A stretch of 64,000 nucleotides of DNA from Saprospiraceae bacterium (GTDB lineage: Bacteria > Bacteroidota > Bacteroidia > Chitinophagales > Saprospiraceae), in contig JADJTQ010000003.1 in NCBI GenBank assembly GCA_016711125.1, forward strand, positions 1,057,946 to 1,121,945. The letters run 5' to 3'. The first letter of the stretch is position 1. Each line of letters starts with the position of its first letter. Positions 1 through 10,406 of the stretch are shown here, in pieces. The translations under genes and the position numbers were made by a program. Below the pieces are notes generated by a model. The model made no database searches. It was not told where the DNA came from and saw only the letters and a program-made list of their open reading frames with translations.

Positions 1-176
1 CGGCAGTAATGCACTCGTGGGCAATACCGAATTTGGGGGATAGAGTTTGACCATTTGTACCTCGCCACGCACGAACTGACGTTGCAACAAGAGTCAGTTG
101 GCGTGTTTAACTGAGCCAAATTGATGGCAAGGATAAAGATCCGATTAAAAGAAAATCTGTCGATGATCATTCCCAT
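1..176 (-). CDS. possible 5' fragment of an ORF cut by the left edge
   Basis: Reading leftward from an ATG at 176 the frame stays open to the window edge (58 codons). The first residues are hydrophobic in part (FNRIFILAINLAQ), but the later residues show no family I recognise. It lies downstream of the tail-fiber pseudogene on the same strand. It may be chance or the frame may be shifted, so this is only a weak proposal. Confidence 0.15.
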   Translation of the reverse strand, partial: MGMIIDRFSFNRIFILAINLAQLNTPTDSCCNVSSCVARYKWSNSIPQIRYCPRVHYC

Positions 177-283
177 CTTCTTCAATCGATGCTATGATCT
201 ATGGACTATAGTCTTTTACATTTTAAATGTTCTTGCCAAAGACCCAGATGGCGTCATTCGTATTTCTCTGGAGATGGTGCTTA

Positions 284-1366
284 TTACTTAGCCTCTGTTT
301 TTGGGATTTCACTTTTCAAATCTCGCTTTTGATAATCAACCGCTTTTTCCATTGGTTGACCGTATACATCCGGATGCAGGTATTTTCCTACATCTATTGT
401 CGGTTTATCTTCCTCCACCGGGATCCGGTGCTGTTCGGCATAGGGATCTTGTCGAATCCCGGTCACTTGCCAGGAGACCTTAACATTGGGCTGATTAGTT
501 TTTACCCTAAAAGAGCCATTGACAATTTCTTGTGAAATAATTGACTAAGCAAATTGGTTGATCACGGTCAGTTGATAGCGAAAGTCTCTACTTAAGGCCA
601 TAAACCAATCTGGCAATGTCATTTCAGCATCTCCAGATGCATCGGTGGTGACTATCCCGTCGTGTAGATTTTTCATGTCCGGTGATTCGACAAAGGAGTG
701 ATAGAGGTATTTATTTTCCGGATCCATCGGATGATCGATCTTAAAGCTACCGGTTCCTTTAGACAGGGTGCCGGTAACTTGGGCATTTCCAAAAAAATAA
801 CTAGCATAGCCGGTGTTACTCCCATGGTTGTCCCCTCTTACGGCTTGTCGATTGACGTCCATACCAGGTGCATTAGTGATTCCTTGAACACCGATAAAGG
901 CCGACTGACCAAGAATACCATTAGAGCTTAGTGCGTTGGAATAGCCATAAATTCCGGTGACAGCTTCGCTGTAGCCATAGAGCCCAGCATCAGCAGTACT
1001 CCTTCCATAGATTGCGATACCACTGGACTGGACATCAAGTTGGTAAGATGGGGAAATTGTACCGATCCCTACAAAGCCGTCATATTTAATCGTCATTCTT
1101 TCCAGAGCTTGGGTATGAAACGACAGTCGCCCAGTCAAATTTGATTGACTCGTACCTAATCGAATATTTCCACCGTGGTTAAACAGGTATCCATCATAAA
1201 GTCCAACATCATAGAAAGTTAACCCCATACTGGTGCCTTGAATCCTGATAGCCTCGTTTCCCGGACTGCTATTTTGAACTAGCAAAGGTACATCTTGGGC
1301 TTTGATCAAAACTACTGGGGGCAATGACTGTAACTACAGGCTTGAGCAAATACAATATTTTTTCAT
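284..1366 (-). pseudogene. tail-fiber-domain surface protein, interrupted by in-frame stop
   Basis: An exported protein of the Bacteroidota tail-fiber/peptidase S74-like group. It has the repeated VGIGT and YGYS beta-structured stretch, then the conserved end with TTDASG, LPDWF, RDFRYQLTVI and VSWQVTGIR. The reading frame is stopped by TAG at 545-547 just after INQFA. The same frame then continues to a natural TAA at 284 with family-like sequence (QVTGIRQDPYAEQHRIPVEE). Relatives usually have Gln at the stop, so a CAG to TAG change is the simplest reading. At the 5' end the ATG at 1366 meets another TAG at 1334-1336. Adding one A near 1363 and removing one C near 1320 would instead give a clean signal peptide ending before AQD, so paired indels are a better explanation there. 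The role is probably cell-surface display. Confidence in the family is high; whether the gene is truly broken is open. Confidence 0.75.
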
Positions 1367-1494
1367 GGCATTTATTTTCCTGATGAGGTATGAAGTGACA
1401 TAGTACCGCTAAAGTTACGGGAATGTTATGTATGATAAAATACCGAGATTGGGGGATCTGTTAATGATGTTTGGTTGTTTGGTCAAGGTCTCGA

Positions 1495-2117
1495 TCAGAC
1501 CAACCTTTCCTTCAGCACCTTGGCCACTGCCTCCGTTGCACAATTAACATGGAGCTTTTTATAAACTTTTTTCAAATGAGTTTTGACCGTCTCCTGGCTT
1601 ATACTGGCGCTACCGGCAATCATTTTATAACTATATCCCTTAACCAACCATTGCAGTATTTCTTTTTCGCGCGAAGAGAGCCCATATTTTTCTTGAGGTA
1701 CTTGCTGGAAGTGTGCAATCATTTTTCTCGCAACGGCCGGTGACATCGGAGCACCGCCCAACATAACGTCACGGATGCTTTCAGGTAGTTTAGCTAATGA
1801 ATGCATTTTTAATAAATAACCGGAAGCGCCAGCGCAAAAAGAGGCAAATAGCCGTTCAGTATCTTCAAATACGGTCAACATGATAATATCTATGAGGGGT
1901 CTTATTTCTTTAACTCGACGAACTGCCTCAATGCCATTGATGCCTGGCATGTCAATATCCATCACAATGACATCAGCATCTTTTTGAGTCAGGATGGTTT
2001 CGATCTCAAGCGCCGATCCATAATCACCTATGACCAGAAAATCTGGTTCCGATTCCAGCAAGAACCGGATAGACTGACGCAGTCCATCATTATCATCAAA
2101 AGAATTATTTTTATCAA
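1495..2117 (-). CDS. LuxR/NarL-family response regulator (frameshift near start)
   Basis: A two-domain response regulator. The receiver holds the phospho-acceptor region VIVMDIDMPG and the lysine-region segment GYLLKMHSL. It is followed by a C-terminal GerE helix-turn-helix (LSSREKEILQWLVKG, then SQETVKTHLKKVYKKL). The open frame starts only at 2061, but upstream codons to a TTG at 2117 restore the usual receiver N-terminus (IKIILFDDNDGLRQS) if one T is added to the TTTT run near 2100. The TTG start is inferred because no in-frame ATG precedes it. The gene lies about 55 bases downstream of the histidine kinase on the same strand, so the pair very likely forms one two-component system. Target genes cannot be read from the sequence. 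Confidence 0.85.
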
Positions 2118-2171
2118 TAGAAGGATTTTTCCACTAGTTAAACTATTTTATTGGCTCATGAAATACCGAAT

Positions 2172-5100
2172 TCAGGGGATGGGCATAGTCAATGTCAAGT
2201 CCAGACCTTGATCACTTCCCTGGGAGATTCGTGCCTCTCCACCCCATTTCTCCAGGCGTTTTTTCATATTGATGAAGCCATTTCCCTTCATTGGCGAATT
2301 TGATTTTATGCCTATGCCATTGTCAGAGATCATGATTTTCAATATTTTGTGATTGAGATCAAATACAATCAATACATCGGTGGCTTTCGAATGCTTTATG
2401 ATATTGGTGATTGCTTCTTTAAAGCATAAATACAGATCTTTTCGCCTTAATAGATCCATTTTGAGTTCGTCTCTAACTCCGGCATCCTGAATTTCCAGGG
2501 CAACATCCACACTTTCCAGTGATCTTGCTGCATATCCGGATAAGTAGGGTAGTATATTTTTCAGTTGATCATTAGCAGGATTCAGGTTCCAAACGATTTG
2601 GTGCAGTGATTCATTACTGTTTTTGGCGGTTTCGAGGATTTGCTGATAAATACCTGGTTTTGGTGAGGTAGTTCTTGTTGCCAATCCACTCATAATTTCA
2701 ATGTTAGTTAGAGCACTGCCAATGTCATCATGCAGGTCATGTGAAATCTGTTCTCTGATTTGTTGGACTTTCTTCAATTGTAGAATCCTATTCTGCTGAA
2801 TGGCATAGACCAATGCGAGTGCCGAAAGAATCAGGAAAGTAGCAAACCACCATCTTCTATAAACGGGAGGAATAATTTGGATTTTTATTCGATGGGACTG
2901 CCCCCAGCTGCTATTGGTGAGGCGGGCGCGGACTTCAAAATCATACACACCTGGTGAAAGGTTGGCAAATGTGAGGTTATGTTGGTTGGCAATGTCAATC
3001 CAACTTGAATCGAGATTGGAAAACCGGTAAGCATAAGACATAGAACCACTCTGATAGAAATCAGATCCGGAAAAGGCAATATGAAATACCTTCTGGTAAG
3101 GGTTTAAAATAATCTTTTCAGAAGGGTGTGGAATCGTAAGTGGGGTATTCTTTGGGAGGGGAGCACTATTTAAAACATTAAATTCAGAAAGAATGATTTG
3201 CGGAGCCATATGGACAGTTGTCAAATTCTCTGGATTTAATTCAATTAATCCATCTCTGGTGCCAAAGTAGATCTCTTGTTTGGAATTTGAAGCTGCCCCA
3301 TTCCATAAGGTGATATTGGATAGCCCATCAGCTCTGCCAATAAGTTCGACCTCCAAGGAGCTTTTTGAAAGTGGATCATCCATGTATTTTATTTTTGCAG
3401 CTCCCCGGTATGTCCCAACCCAAAGGTTTTTTTCCTGATCCTGCATGATGGATGTAATTGAATTGTCGGGTAGGCCATTTTCAGTCCGGAAACAATTATT
3501 TGAAAGAGTTTTGGGATCGATGACCACAAGACCTCCGTTGTCAATTCTTCCAAACCAAATAAAACCCTGATGGTCTTCAAAAACGGAGATCACTGTGCTG
3601 CCACCTGCCAGGCATTCACATTTTTGGAGTAAGGATTCTAGAGGAATAAATCCATATTCAGATCGGTATAGATTCAAATCCTCCCAGGTACCACCCATAG
3701 ATCTCCGTTGGTGCCCCGAAGTGCGGTGGTTACTTGATTACCTTTGATAGAACCCGGTTTGTCTTCAGCTCTGAACTGTTGAATTGTCTCTTTATAGGGA
3801 TTAACGATCCAGAGTCCTTCGGATGAGCCATTTATTGTGGTGCCTACATATAATTCCGGATATTGATAATTGAGAGAAAGAATTTGATTTTGAGGGAGTT
3901 GAGGAAAGTTCAGCAATGCAGGTATAAGAAGGTCAGGTTTTGAAGGGGACCATTTGAAAAGGCCGCAAGTGGTGGCAAGCAATAAACCATTTTCAAAACC
4001 GGATATGACCCTGATATCTCCCTGGCAATTCAGCGGTGAAGTAATTTGATACGCTCTATCTTCTATTTCTGATTCGACAATTTGAACCAGTTTCCGATTG
4101 TTGTGATACCACACATCACCCTGTGAAGATTTGATAATCTGGCTGATGCTATTGCCGCCATTACTTGTTCTATTTTTTTGGTAACGCACCTTTACCTGAT
4201 GAAGATTCGTTGAAACAATAGAAACTCCGTCTCCGTAGCTGCCAATCCACATGTTTCCTTGCCGATCTTCAAACAGACAAGCGATCTTATCGCTGACTAT
4301 CGATTGGTTATTTCCGGTTTCGTGCCGGAATTGATAGCTCTGTTTCTCGCTTGAATTTTGATATAAAAGTCCGTGAGCATAGGTTCCTGCCCAGATATTT
4401 TTATAGCGATCCAAATAAATGCTGGAAAATGCGTGGCTGGGTTTATCTATAAATAGCGGGTGGATTATATCCGATCTGACGGTGTATAGAAAAGCACCGG
4501 AATCCGTCGCCAGCAAGAGGCTGTCAGATGAAATTATGAAGATATCACGAATGGTTAACATTGTTAACGATTCACATGCATTTATGGTATCTTCCTTAAA
4601 CCGAAATAGACCATGGGCAGCCGGCGCGATCCAAACGGTCGAGTCGACTGCGATCGCTAGCCGGTTAATCCTGTGATCCGGACAAACTGGCCTGTCAATC
4701 GTTTTGGACGCCGGATCAAAACGGCATAAACCCTCATTGGTAGCTATCCATATATTTCCATTCCAATCGGTCGCCATGCTGCTGATTCCATCGTGCGGAA
4801 GTAAGGAATTGGAGCGGGTAAAATGGGTTAGTTGATTAGTATGTGGATCATACATTTGTAATCCGGCAAAATCAGATCCAAGGAAATACCGGTTAAAGCG
4901 GTCGATAATCAAATTCATCGGTCTCCAACTTAGTCTTTCCAGTCCATTCCCGTCAGTTACCGGTGGAGCAAAATCCTGGATCGAATAACCATCATATCGA
5001 TTAATACCAGAACCGGTAGCGAGCCAGATAAAGCCGGTTTTGTCTTGGACGATCTGTCGAATCTCATTATTGGTGAGCCCCTGCTCGATGGTAATATTCT

Positions 5101-5203
5101 TAAAAATCGGGATGATTTCGCGAACAAACTTCTGGCTTAAGCCAATTTGCACATTCAGCAGAAATGCGGAGCTAAGCAGTATTTTTTCCCAATCGATATT
5201 CAT
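2172..5203 (-). CDS. propeller-type sensor histidine kinase (frameshift at ~3690)
   Basis: A membrane sensor kinase of about 1,010 residues when joined. The N-terminal export signal is followed by many Reg_prop beta-propeller repeats (GFIWLATGSGINRYDG, GNMWIGSYGDGVS, KNLWVGTYRGAAKI), a Y_Y_Y domain (YAYRFSNLDSSW, FANLSPGVYDFEVRA) and one membrane helix (WWFATFLILSALALVYAI). The kinase core is of the HisKA_3/NarL type, with the phospho-histidine in ISHDLHDDIGSALTNIE and an ATP-binding domain with ISDNGIG. It lacks the AraC output domain of hybrid SusR-like regulators, fitting a separate LuxR partner just downstream. Two open frames (3674-5203 and 2172-3698) overlap. Restoring one G in the GG near 3695 gives the standard propeller phrase LWVGTWEDLN, so it is one gene. 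The ligand is probably periplasmic and may be a glycan. Confidence 0.9.
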
Positions 5204-5304
5204 TGCCGTGGCATCATGAATCTAAAATAAGACTTTGGGCGGGATGCTCATTCATATTTTTGGCGACGAAAGGACCTATCTTAATTGTATCTTGGCTCGA
5301 CATA

Positions 5305-6255
5305 ATGAAATTATTTGTAAATATGATAACTGGAAAGATTGATCATGGCCTGCTGGTGTGTGCATTGACCAAGGTTATGCTGTTTTGTGTGGGATTTTCA
5401 TCGATTTCAGCTCAGCAAGAGTCTAAATTGATCAACCCTGGTGCCCAACTTGCTAAAATCGGTTCAGAGTATAAATTTACCGAGGGTCCGGCTAGTGACC
5501 AGGCCGGTAATGTCTATTTCACTGATCAGCCCAATGACCGGATCATCAAATGGTCTGTCTCTGATGGATCGCTTAGCACTTATCTGGATAAGACAGGTCG
5601 ATCAAATGGTCTCTATTTTGACAATGTGGGCAATTTGTTGGCTTGTGCCGATTTGGAAAACCAACTCTGGCAAATCGCCCCGGATAAATCAGTAAAAGTG
5701 TTGGTTCGTGATTTTGAAGGCAAGAAATTGAACGGACCTAATGATCTTTGGGTTGATAAGAAAGGAGGTGTCTGTTTCACGGATCCATTTTACAAAAGAG
5801 ATTACTGGAACCGAACCGAAAAAGAGATTGAGGAGGAAAATGTTTATTACTTGTCACCCGATCGAAATACGCTGCAAGTGGTAGCTACCGGATTTGTGCG
5901 GCCCAATGGCATTGTAGGTTCAAAAAATGGCAAAACATTATATGTCGTAGATATCAATGATAAAAAGACTTATAAATATCGCATTAATAAACTGAATGGA
6001 GAGCTTTATGACCGTCAGTTATTTACCGAGATGGGCTCGGACGGTATGACTCTTGACAATAAAGGAAACGTCTATTTAACCGGAAAAGGAGTTACCGTAT
6101 TTAACAAAAAGGGAGAAAAAATCGGACATATCGATGTGCCCGAAAATTGGACCGCTAATGTTTGTTTTGGAGGGAAGGATCAAAAGAAACTCTTTATAAC
6201 AGCAATGGGTGCACTGTATACGCTCGATATGAAAGTAAAGGGAGTGCGCTGGTAG
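5305..6255 (+). CDS. SMP-30/gluconolactonase-like exported lactonase
   Basis: A six-bladed beta-propeller lactonase-like protein of 316 residues. The frame is open from 5203, but the ATG at 5305 gives a proper signal peptide ending FSSISAQQ, so that start is preferred. Family features are the FTEGPASDQAGNVYFTD opening, a GPNDLWVDKKGG segment with the metal-ligand Asn region, and a VRPNGIVGSKNGKTLYV strand ahead of a conserved Asp (SDGMTLDNKGN). Relatives hydrolyse sugar lactones such as gluconolactone in the periplasm; the substrate here is not determined. It is transcribed away from the histidine kinase and lies upstream of the rhamnose mutarotase gene, which hints at sugar-acid or deoxysugar use. 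Confidence 0.88.
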   Translation: MKLFVNMITGKIDHGLLVCALTKVMLFCVGFSSISAQQESKLINPGAQLAKIGSEYKFTEGPASDQAGNVYFTDQPNDRIIKWSVSDGSLSTYLDKTGRSNGLYFDNVGNLLACADLENQLWQIAPDKSVKVLVRDFEGKKLNGPNDLWVDKKGGVCFTDPFYKRDYWNRTEKEIEEENVYYLSPDRNTLQVVATGFVRPNGIVGSKNGKTLYVVDINDKKTYKYRINKLNGELYDRQLFTEMGSDGMTLDNKGNVYLTGKGVTVFNKKGEKIGHIDVPENWTANVCFGGKDQKKLFITAMGALYTLDMKVKGVRW

Positions 6256-6479
6256 ACTTTAATCAGGAATATTTTTTTATAAAATTAAAATGATAAATAA
6301 ACAGCAAGGTTCAAAATATATTTTTAACCCACTGAAATACGTCTTACAGACCGAACCATATATTTTTCAGGTTGAGAAATTCTCAATGTTTGGTTCGAAA
6401 TACATCTTCAAATTGGGTGATATTTTAGGTACTCTGGAATTCCCCAAATATATCCCTTCAAATAAAAAAAGCAGATGGA

Positions 6480-6794
6480 ATGAAAAGCGCAGCCTTTAAG
6501 ATGAAATTGAAGAAAGGCTTTGAGGCGGAGTACAAAAGACGTCATAAACAGATTTGGCCAGAATTGAGCACGCTGCTCAAAGAGGCAGGCATCAGTGATT
6601 ATTCTATTTTTTTAGATAGGGAGACATCCACACTCTTTGCAGTACAAAAACTTTCCGTAGAACATACCACAGTCGCCCTCCCAGAACATCCCGTTATGCA
6701 AAAATGGTGGGCATATATGGCTGATATTATGGAGACTAACGCAGACCATTCTCCGGTCGTGGTTTCGTTAAAGGAAGTGTTTCATTTGGAATAG
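6480..6794 (+). CDS. rhaM: L-rhamnose mutarotase
   Basis: A 104-residue protein, the length typical of this family. It interconverts the alpha and beta anomers of L-rhamnose in the cytoplasm. Tyr18 and His22 (EYKRRHKQIWPE) fall exactly at the positions known as catalytic in the E. coli enzyme, Tyr41 is present (ISDYSIFLD), and the paired tryptophans (MQKWWAYMADIM) of the active site are kept. No other rhamnose genes are next to it, so it may act on sugar released elsewhere or belong with the upstream lactonase. The start follows from conservation of the N-terminal beta strand. Confidence 0.92.
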   Translation: MKSAAFKMKLKKGFEAEYKRRHKQIWPELSTLLKEAGISDYSIFLDRETSTLFAVQKLSVEHTTVALPEHPVMQKWWAYMADIMETNADHSPVVVSLKEVFHLE

Positions 6795-6929
6795 TCTTCA
6801 GTCTTCGGTCTTCACCATTCCACGTCATTTAGAGCTGTCACCTGGCTTCCGCTTCAGGCCATCTCTTAAGGTGCTAAAGCTACATGCACCAAAACTCTAG
6901 CAAAGAGCATCATTATTAAAAGCAACATA

Positions 6930-8183
6930 ATGAGTCTTCTATCCAACACTATTGCAATCATATTTCTACTGGGGTCCCTGATCAATTGTGCAAAACCTGA
7001 TAGATCTGTGCAACTTGATCATTACGGAGAATTTGAAAATACCGAGTGTTTCTAATTCCTGGTTTGGACAACTCATTTAAAGTCTCATTGAATGACTCAA
7101 ACATAGAAATCAAGTTTCAAGATATTGACTTACAACACATCAATGAGTACTATTGGAGCAAAGCACAGATCGGTGGTGATATGTACATGCGGCAAATCCT
7201 AACAAAGTATATGACTCTACATACTCAGAAAGAGGCACAAGACTCTTTTCATTCTTTACACCTATTACTACTGCAAAAAATAAATGATCTTCCAAAAGAG
7301 ACATCACTCCCTGACTGGTTTCTAAAATACGAGGAAAAAGAAATTGAGTATTCTACAATCGCATCAATTACTTCATTAGCAAACGTCAGAAAAAGAATTT
7401 TTGGAATTGTGGACAGCATTGATGTTAAGCCTGATCTGAGAAGTTTACAATTGAACCCTGAAGATGAGATGGCGCTTACTACTAAGATCTTTCTTCAATC
7501 ATTGCCCTCTTCATTTTCAACTACAGACAGTGCCAAATCTGACCTGGAACCGGCAGAACGAATGCACATGTATTTTGAAGAAAGCAAGCTTCTCAAGAAC
7601 TTACGGATACGAGATGTATTTAGATCTTTCTTGTTCTCCCACATGTGCCGTAGTAGCAGTTATTACCCTGACTCACTTGTCGCAAAAGTTAAAAATGGAA
7701 TTTCAAAAAATATGCAGCCCTTTGTAGATCGCATCGAAACAAAATACAATCAATTTAATGGTACACCCGCACCACCATTTTATTTAAAGGACTCGACGAT
7801 AATCTAGTATCACTAAAGGATTTTCGGGGCAATTTGATCCTATTGGATTTTTGGTTTGTTGGCTGTCGCTTTTGTCAGAAAGAATTACCCTTTACCAAGA
7901 AATTAATTGAGGAATTCAAAGATAAGAACTTCAAAGTGCTGCAAATCTGCATGAAATCGGATCAGGTTGTCTGGGAACAATTAAAAAATGATTTTGTCGG
8001 AATTCCTCTGCACAGCAACCCGGATGGGACAAAAAACTTACGAATTCGTATAAACTCAGCTGGATACCCCGCTATGTATTAGTTGATGAAGAAAGCAACA
8101 TACTTGAAGGGTGGTGCGAAAGACCCAGTGAACCAGCCTTGAAAAGTAGAATTGAAATTATTTTCAGACCAAGGATCATTTAA
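6930..8183 (+). CDS. TlpA-like thioredoxin-fold lipoprotein (three frameshifts)
   Basis: A secreted thiol-disulfide protein split into four frames. The ATG at 6930 gives a lipoprotein signal (FLLGSLINCAKP). A shift near 7044 leads into the long helical middle domain (about 7046-7790). Adding one A in the AAA run near 7789 joins it to a thioredoxin domain with LILLDFWFVGCRFCQKELPF, so the CxxC site is present. Adding one C in CCCC near 8069 restores GYPRYVLVDEESNIL and the natural TAA at 8181-8183. Such proteins usually reduce or shuttle disulfides at the outer or inner membrane, often in respiratory or cytochrome maturation roles. The three breaks may be sequencing errors or decay. Confidence 0.8.
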
Positions 8184-8274
8184 ACCGAGCGGATCTAAAA
8201 TCTAGCATTCGCTTCGATATGGAGAGTCTTCACCCTTGTTCACCCTTGCCCAAGCTCAAAGTGCGACAGCTCGC

Positions 8275-10377
8275 TTAGTTACATCCACTTTGCATCACGA
8301 CAAACGTGGTTTGTGCTGATATGCTCAGTGTGGGTTGCAATAAAACTTCGGGTGCGATTAAAGTTGTAAGTTGAGTAGGACTAAGTGACACATTGCCGCT
8401 AACTAAAATGCTCTGCGTGGCTTTGTACGTACTCCTCAACGGACTAGCACTTTGATCCAAAACCAAATTTACCGGAACATTGCTAATCGGGGTTCCAACA
8501 CATTGGCAGTCCGCATTTAATTGGTCATTATTTGTGCAAATATTGCCATCGTCGCATGGGGCATTTAGCGTACAACTCAAATCCTTTTCTATTGTGAAGG
8601 AATCCTGAGCGATGGCAGTTTCCCGAATAAACTTAACCACTAACCTATTTCCGAAAACCTCTAAAGCACACGAACCTAATTCAGATACTGACAAATACAT
8701 GGCCTCATGATCGAGTAGACCGGCCGACTTTTGCCCGGAAGAACCTGCGGTAATGTAGACCGCTCCTTCATCCTGAGAAAGGGCCTTTACATATGCACCC
8801 GCTCCATCAGGGCGTCCATCTCCATATCCATAGGTGCCAATGGTATGACTTGAAGAATTAAAAGAATCCGAATCGCCATAATGACCATTGAGAAAATAAG
8901 ATCTTTCATAAGAATGACTATGTCCCGACAGCACCAGGTCTACCCCGTGGCTTTCTAAAAGTGGCAAAAAGTTCTGTCGCATTTGGACCAGGGCACTTTC
9001 TGTATCGGAATCATGCGATCCCTTGGAATAGGCTGGATGATGCCAAAATGCCACTATCCAATCGGCCGCCGTATTTTGTAAATCTTGTTCACACCACATG
9101 CGCATATTTCCATTTGTACTACGATCGGAATCATATGAATCCAGGACGATAAAATGAATATTACCAAAGTCAAAAGAATAATATGCTTCAGTGCCAGAGG
9201 CCATACCACCACATTCACCTTGAGTGGGAAAGGTGAAGATATCATAATAAGGACCAGTTTGGGTGCCGGAGCTTGCCGAGCCTCCATCGTGATTGCCAAG
9301 ACATGACCAGGAGACGGTATTCTTCAAGGTGTTTTCATACATATTTTCAAATAAGGCAAACTGATATTCATTATCAGTTCCAGTGTTATAAGCATTGTCT
9401 CCTAGAAACAAGATTAGATCGGTGTCAGCACCTTGTTTATATGCATGATATGCATCTCTGACCGAACGGGCATTGGTATTGGCAGTACCACAATCTCCCA
9501 AAATCCATGCGGTCAATGGCACTCTTGATCCTATCAATGGTGCAGTCACAAAAAATAGGTCGGCCGCTGGTGCAACCAGAACTTGTATACCATCTTCGAT
9601 TTGGTAGAAATATTTGGTTGAAGGATCAAGGTTATCAATTTTGAGCTCGTGATTGATTTTCGGCGTAATATCGACGACAGTTTGAGACAGGTTGCTCATC
9701 TCAAGTCCGTAGCTAATTTTTGAAATCCCTGGCTCCGAAGTTCGCCACTTAACAATAAGCGAATGACTACTGAGACTTTGGAGATATGGCCCCCTGACTA
9801 CCCGCATAGAAGGTATGGCCAAACAACTAAAATCAAAACTTATATCTGAACTACTTGCCGCCCGTTGATGCACCTCGACCGCAAGCAAATTTTCACCGGT
9901 AATGAGTGCACTGCCCAAAGTATGAGAAGCTGCTGCGTTGTCAGAACTTCCAGATGCTGCCAAGGTATTATGATTAATAATTCCTGCTGGCATATTCATT
10001 CGCCAAATCTCCTGCCCGTTCAGGTATACGACAGCTCCATCATCATAAATCAATTGCAATTTTAAATCTTCAAATAGGGAAGGATCCAGGATGGTGAATC
10101 GTTTGCGGAAATACCCGGTTAAAATGGAATCGCCAATTGAAGTCTCTTCATCACCATCACCAAAGCCAAGTTGGGCATTGCCGCTTTTCCAACTAACATC
10201 TGAAAAAGCATTATTTTTCCAAGTCAAGGCATTCTGGGTTGGAGGTGAATTTCCTAGATCGTAATACCTCCATTCTGATCCAAAATCGACAATGGGAGTT
10301 TGGGCTATTGAATTGCTTAAAGAGAAGACCACTCCGATCACTATTCCAAACTTGGAAAGAAAATTTGTTGTCATCAT
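8275..10377 (-). CDS. exported purple-acid-phosphatase-like metallophosphoesterase
   Basis: A 700-residue exported enzyme. A signal peptide (ending NSIAQTP) precedes a galactose-binding-like beta domain (YDDGAVVYLNGQEIWRMNMP), a fibronectin-III/purple-phosphatase N domain (RGPYLQSLSSHSLIVKWRTS) and a calcineurin-type catalytic domain. The metal ligands are visible: GDCG, LFLGDNAYN, CLGNHDG, AFWHHPAYS and LSGHSHSYERS. The tail has a short cysteine segment (PCDDGNICTNNDQLNADCQC) like those found before surface or type IX secretion tails in this phylum, then a beta-rich end. It probably releases phosphate from external phosphoesters. It sits 30 bases downstream of the TPR gene on the same strand and may share its transcript. 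Confidence 0.92.
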   Translation of the reverse strand: MMTTNFLSKFGIVIGVVFSLSNSIAQTPIVDFGSEWRYYDLGNSPPTQNALTWKNNAFSDVSWKSGNAQLGFGDGDEETSIGDSILTGYFRKRFTILDPSLFEDLKLQLIYDDGAVVYLNGQEIWRMNMPAGIINHNTLAASGSSDNAAASHTLGSALITGENLLAVEVHQRAASSSDISFDFSCLAIPSMRVVRGPYLQSLSSHSLIVKWRTSEPGISKISYGLEMSNLSQTVVDITPKINHELKIDNLDPSTKYFYQIEDGIQVLVAPAADLFFVTAPLIGSRVPLTAWILGDCGTANTNARSVRDAYHAYKQGADTDLILFLGDNAYNTGTDNEYQFALFENMYENTLKNTVSWSCLGNHDGGSASSGTQTGPYYDIFTFPTQGECGGMASGTEAYYSFDFGNIHFIVLDSYDSDRSTNGNMRMWCEQDLQNTAADWIVAFWHHPAYSKGSHDSDTESALVQMRQNFLPLLESHGVDLVLSGHSHSYERSYFLNGHYGDSDSFNSSSHTIGTYGYGDGRPDGAGAYVKALSQDEGAVYITAGSSGQKSAGLLDHEAMYLSVSELGSCALEVFGNRLVVKFIRETAIAQDSFTIEKDLSCTLNAPCDDGNICTNNDQLNADCQCVGTPISNVPVNLVLDQSASPLRSTYKATQSILVSGNVSLSPTQLTTLIAPEVLLQPTLSISAQTTFVVMQSGCN

Positions 10378-10406
10378 GTTTCTTTTCGCATGATTAGTCA
10401 GATGAT

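Noticed and set aside
545..547. Recoding of TAG as an amino acid in this organism
   Set aside because: Many intact genes here end naturally in TAG (for example SMP-30 at 6253-6255 and Ig-like copies A and B), so TAG works as a stop.
6290..6499. 69-residue open frame between the lactonase and rhaM
   Set aside because: AT-rich, overlaps the rhaM start, no conserved features; likely the rhaM upstream region.
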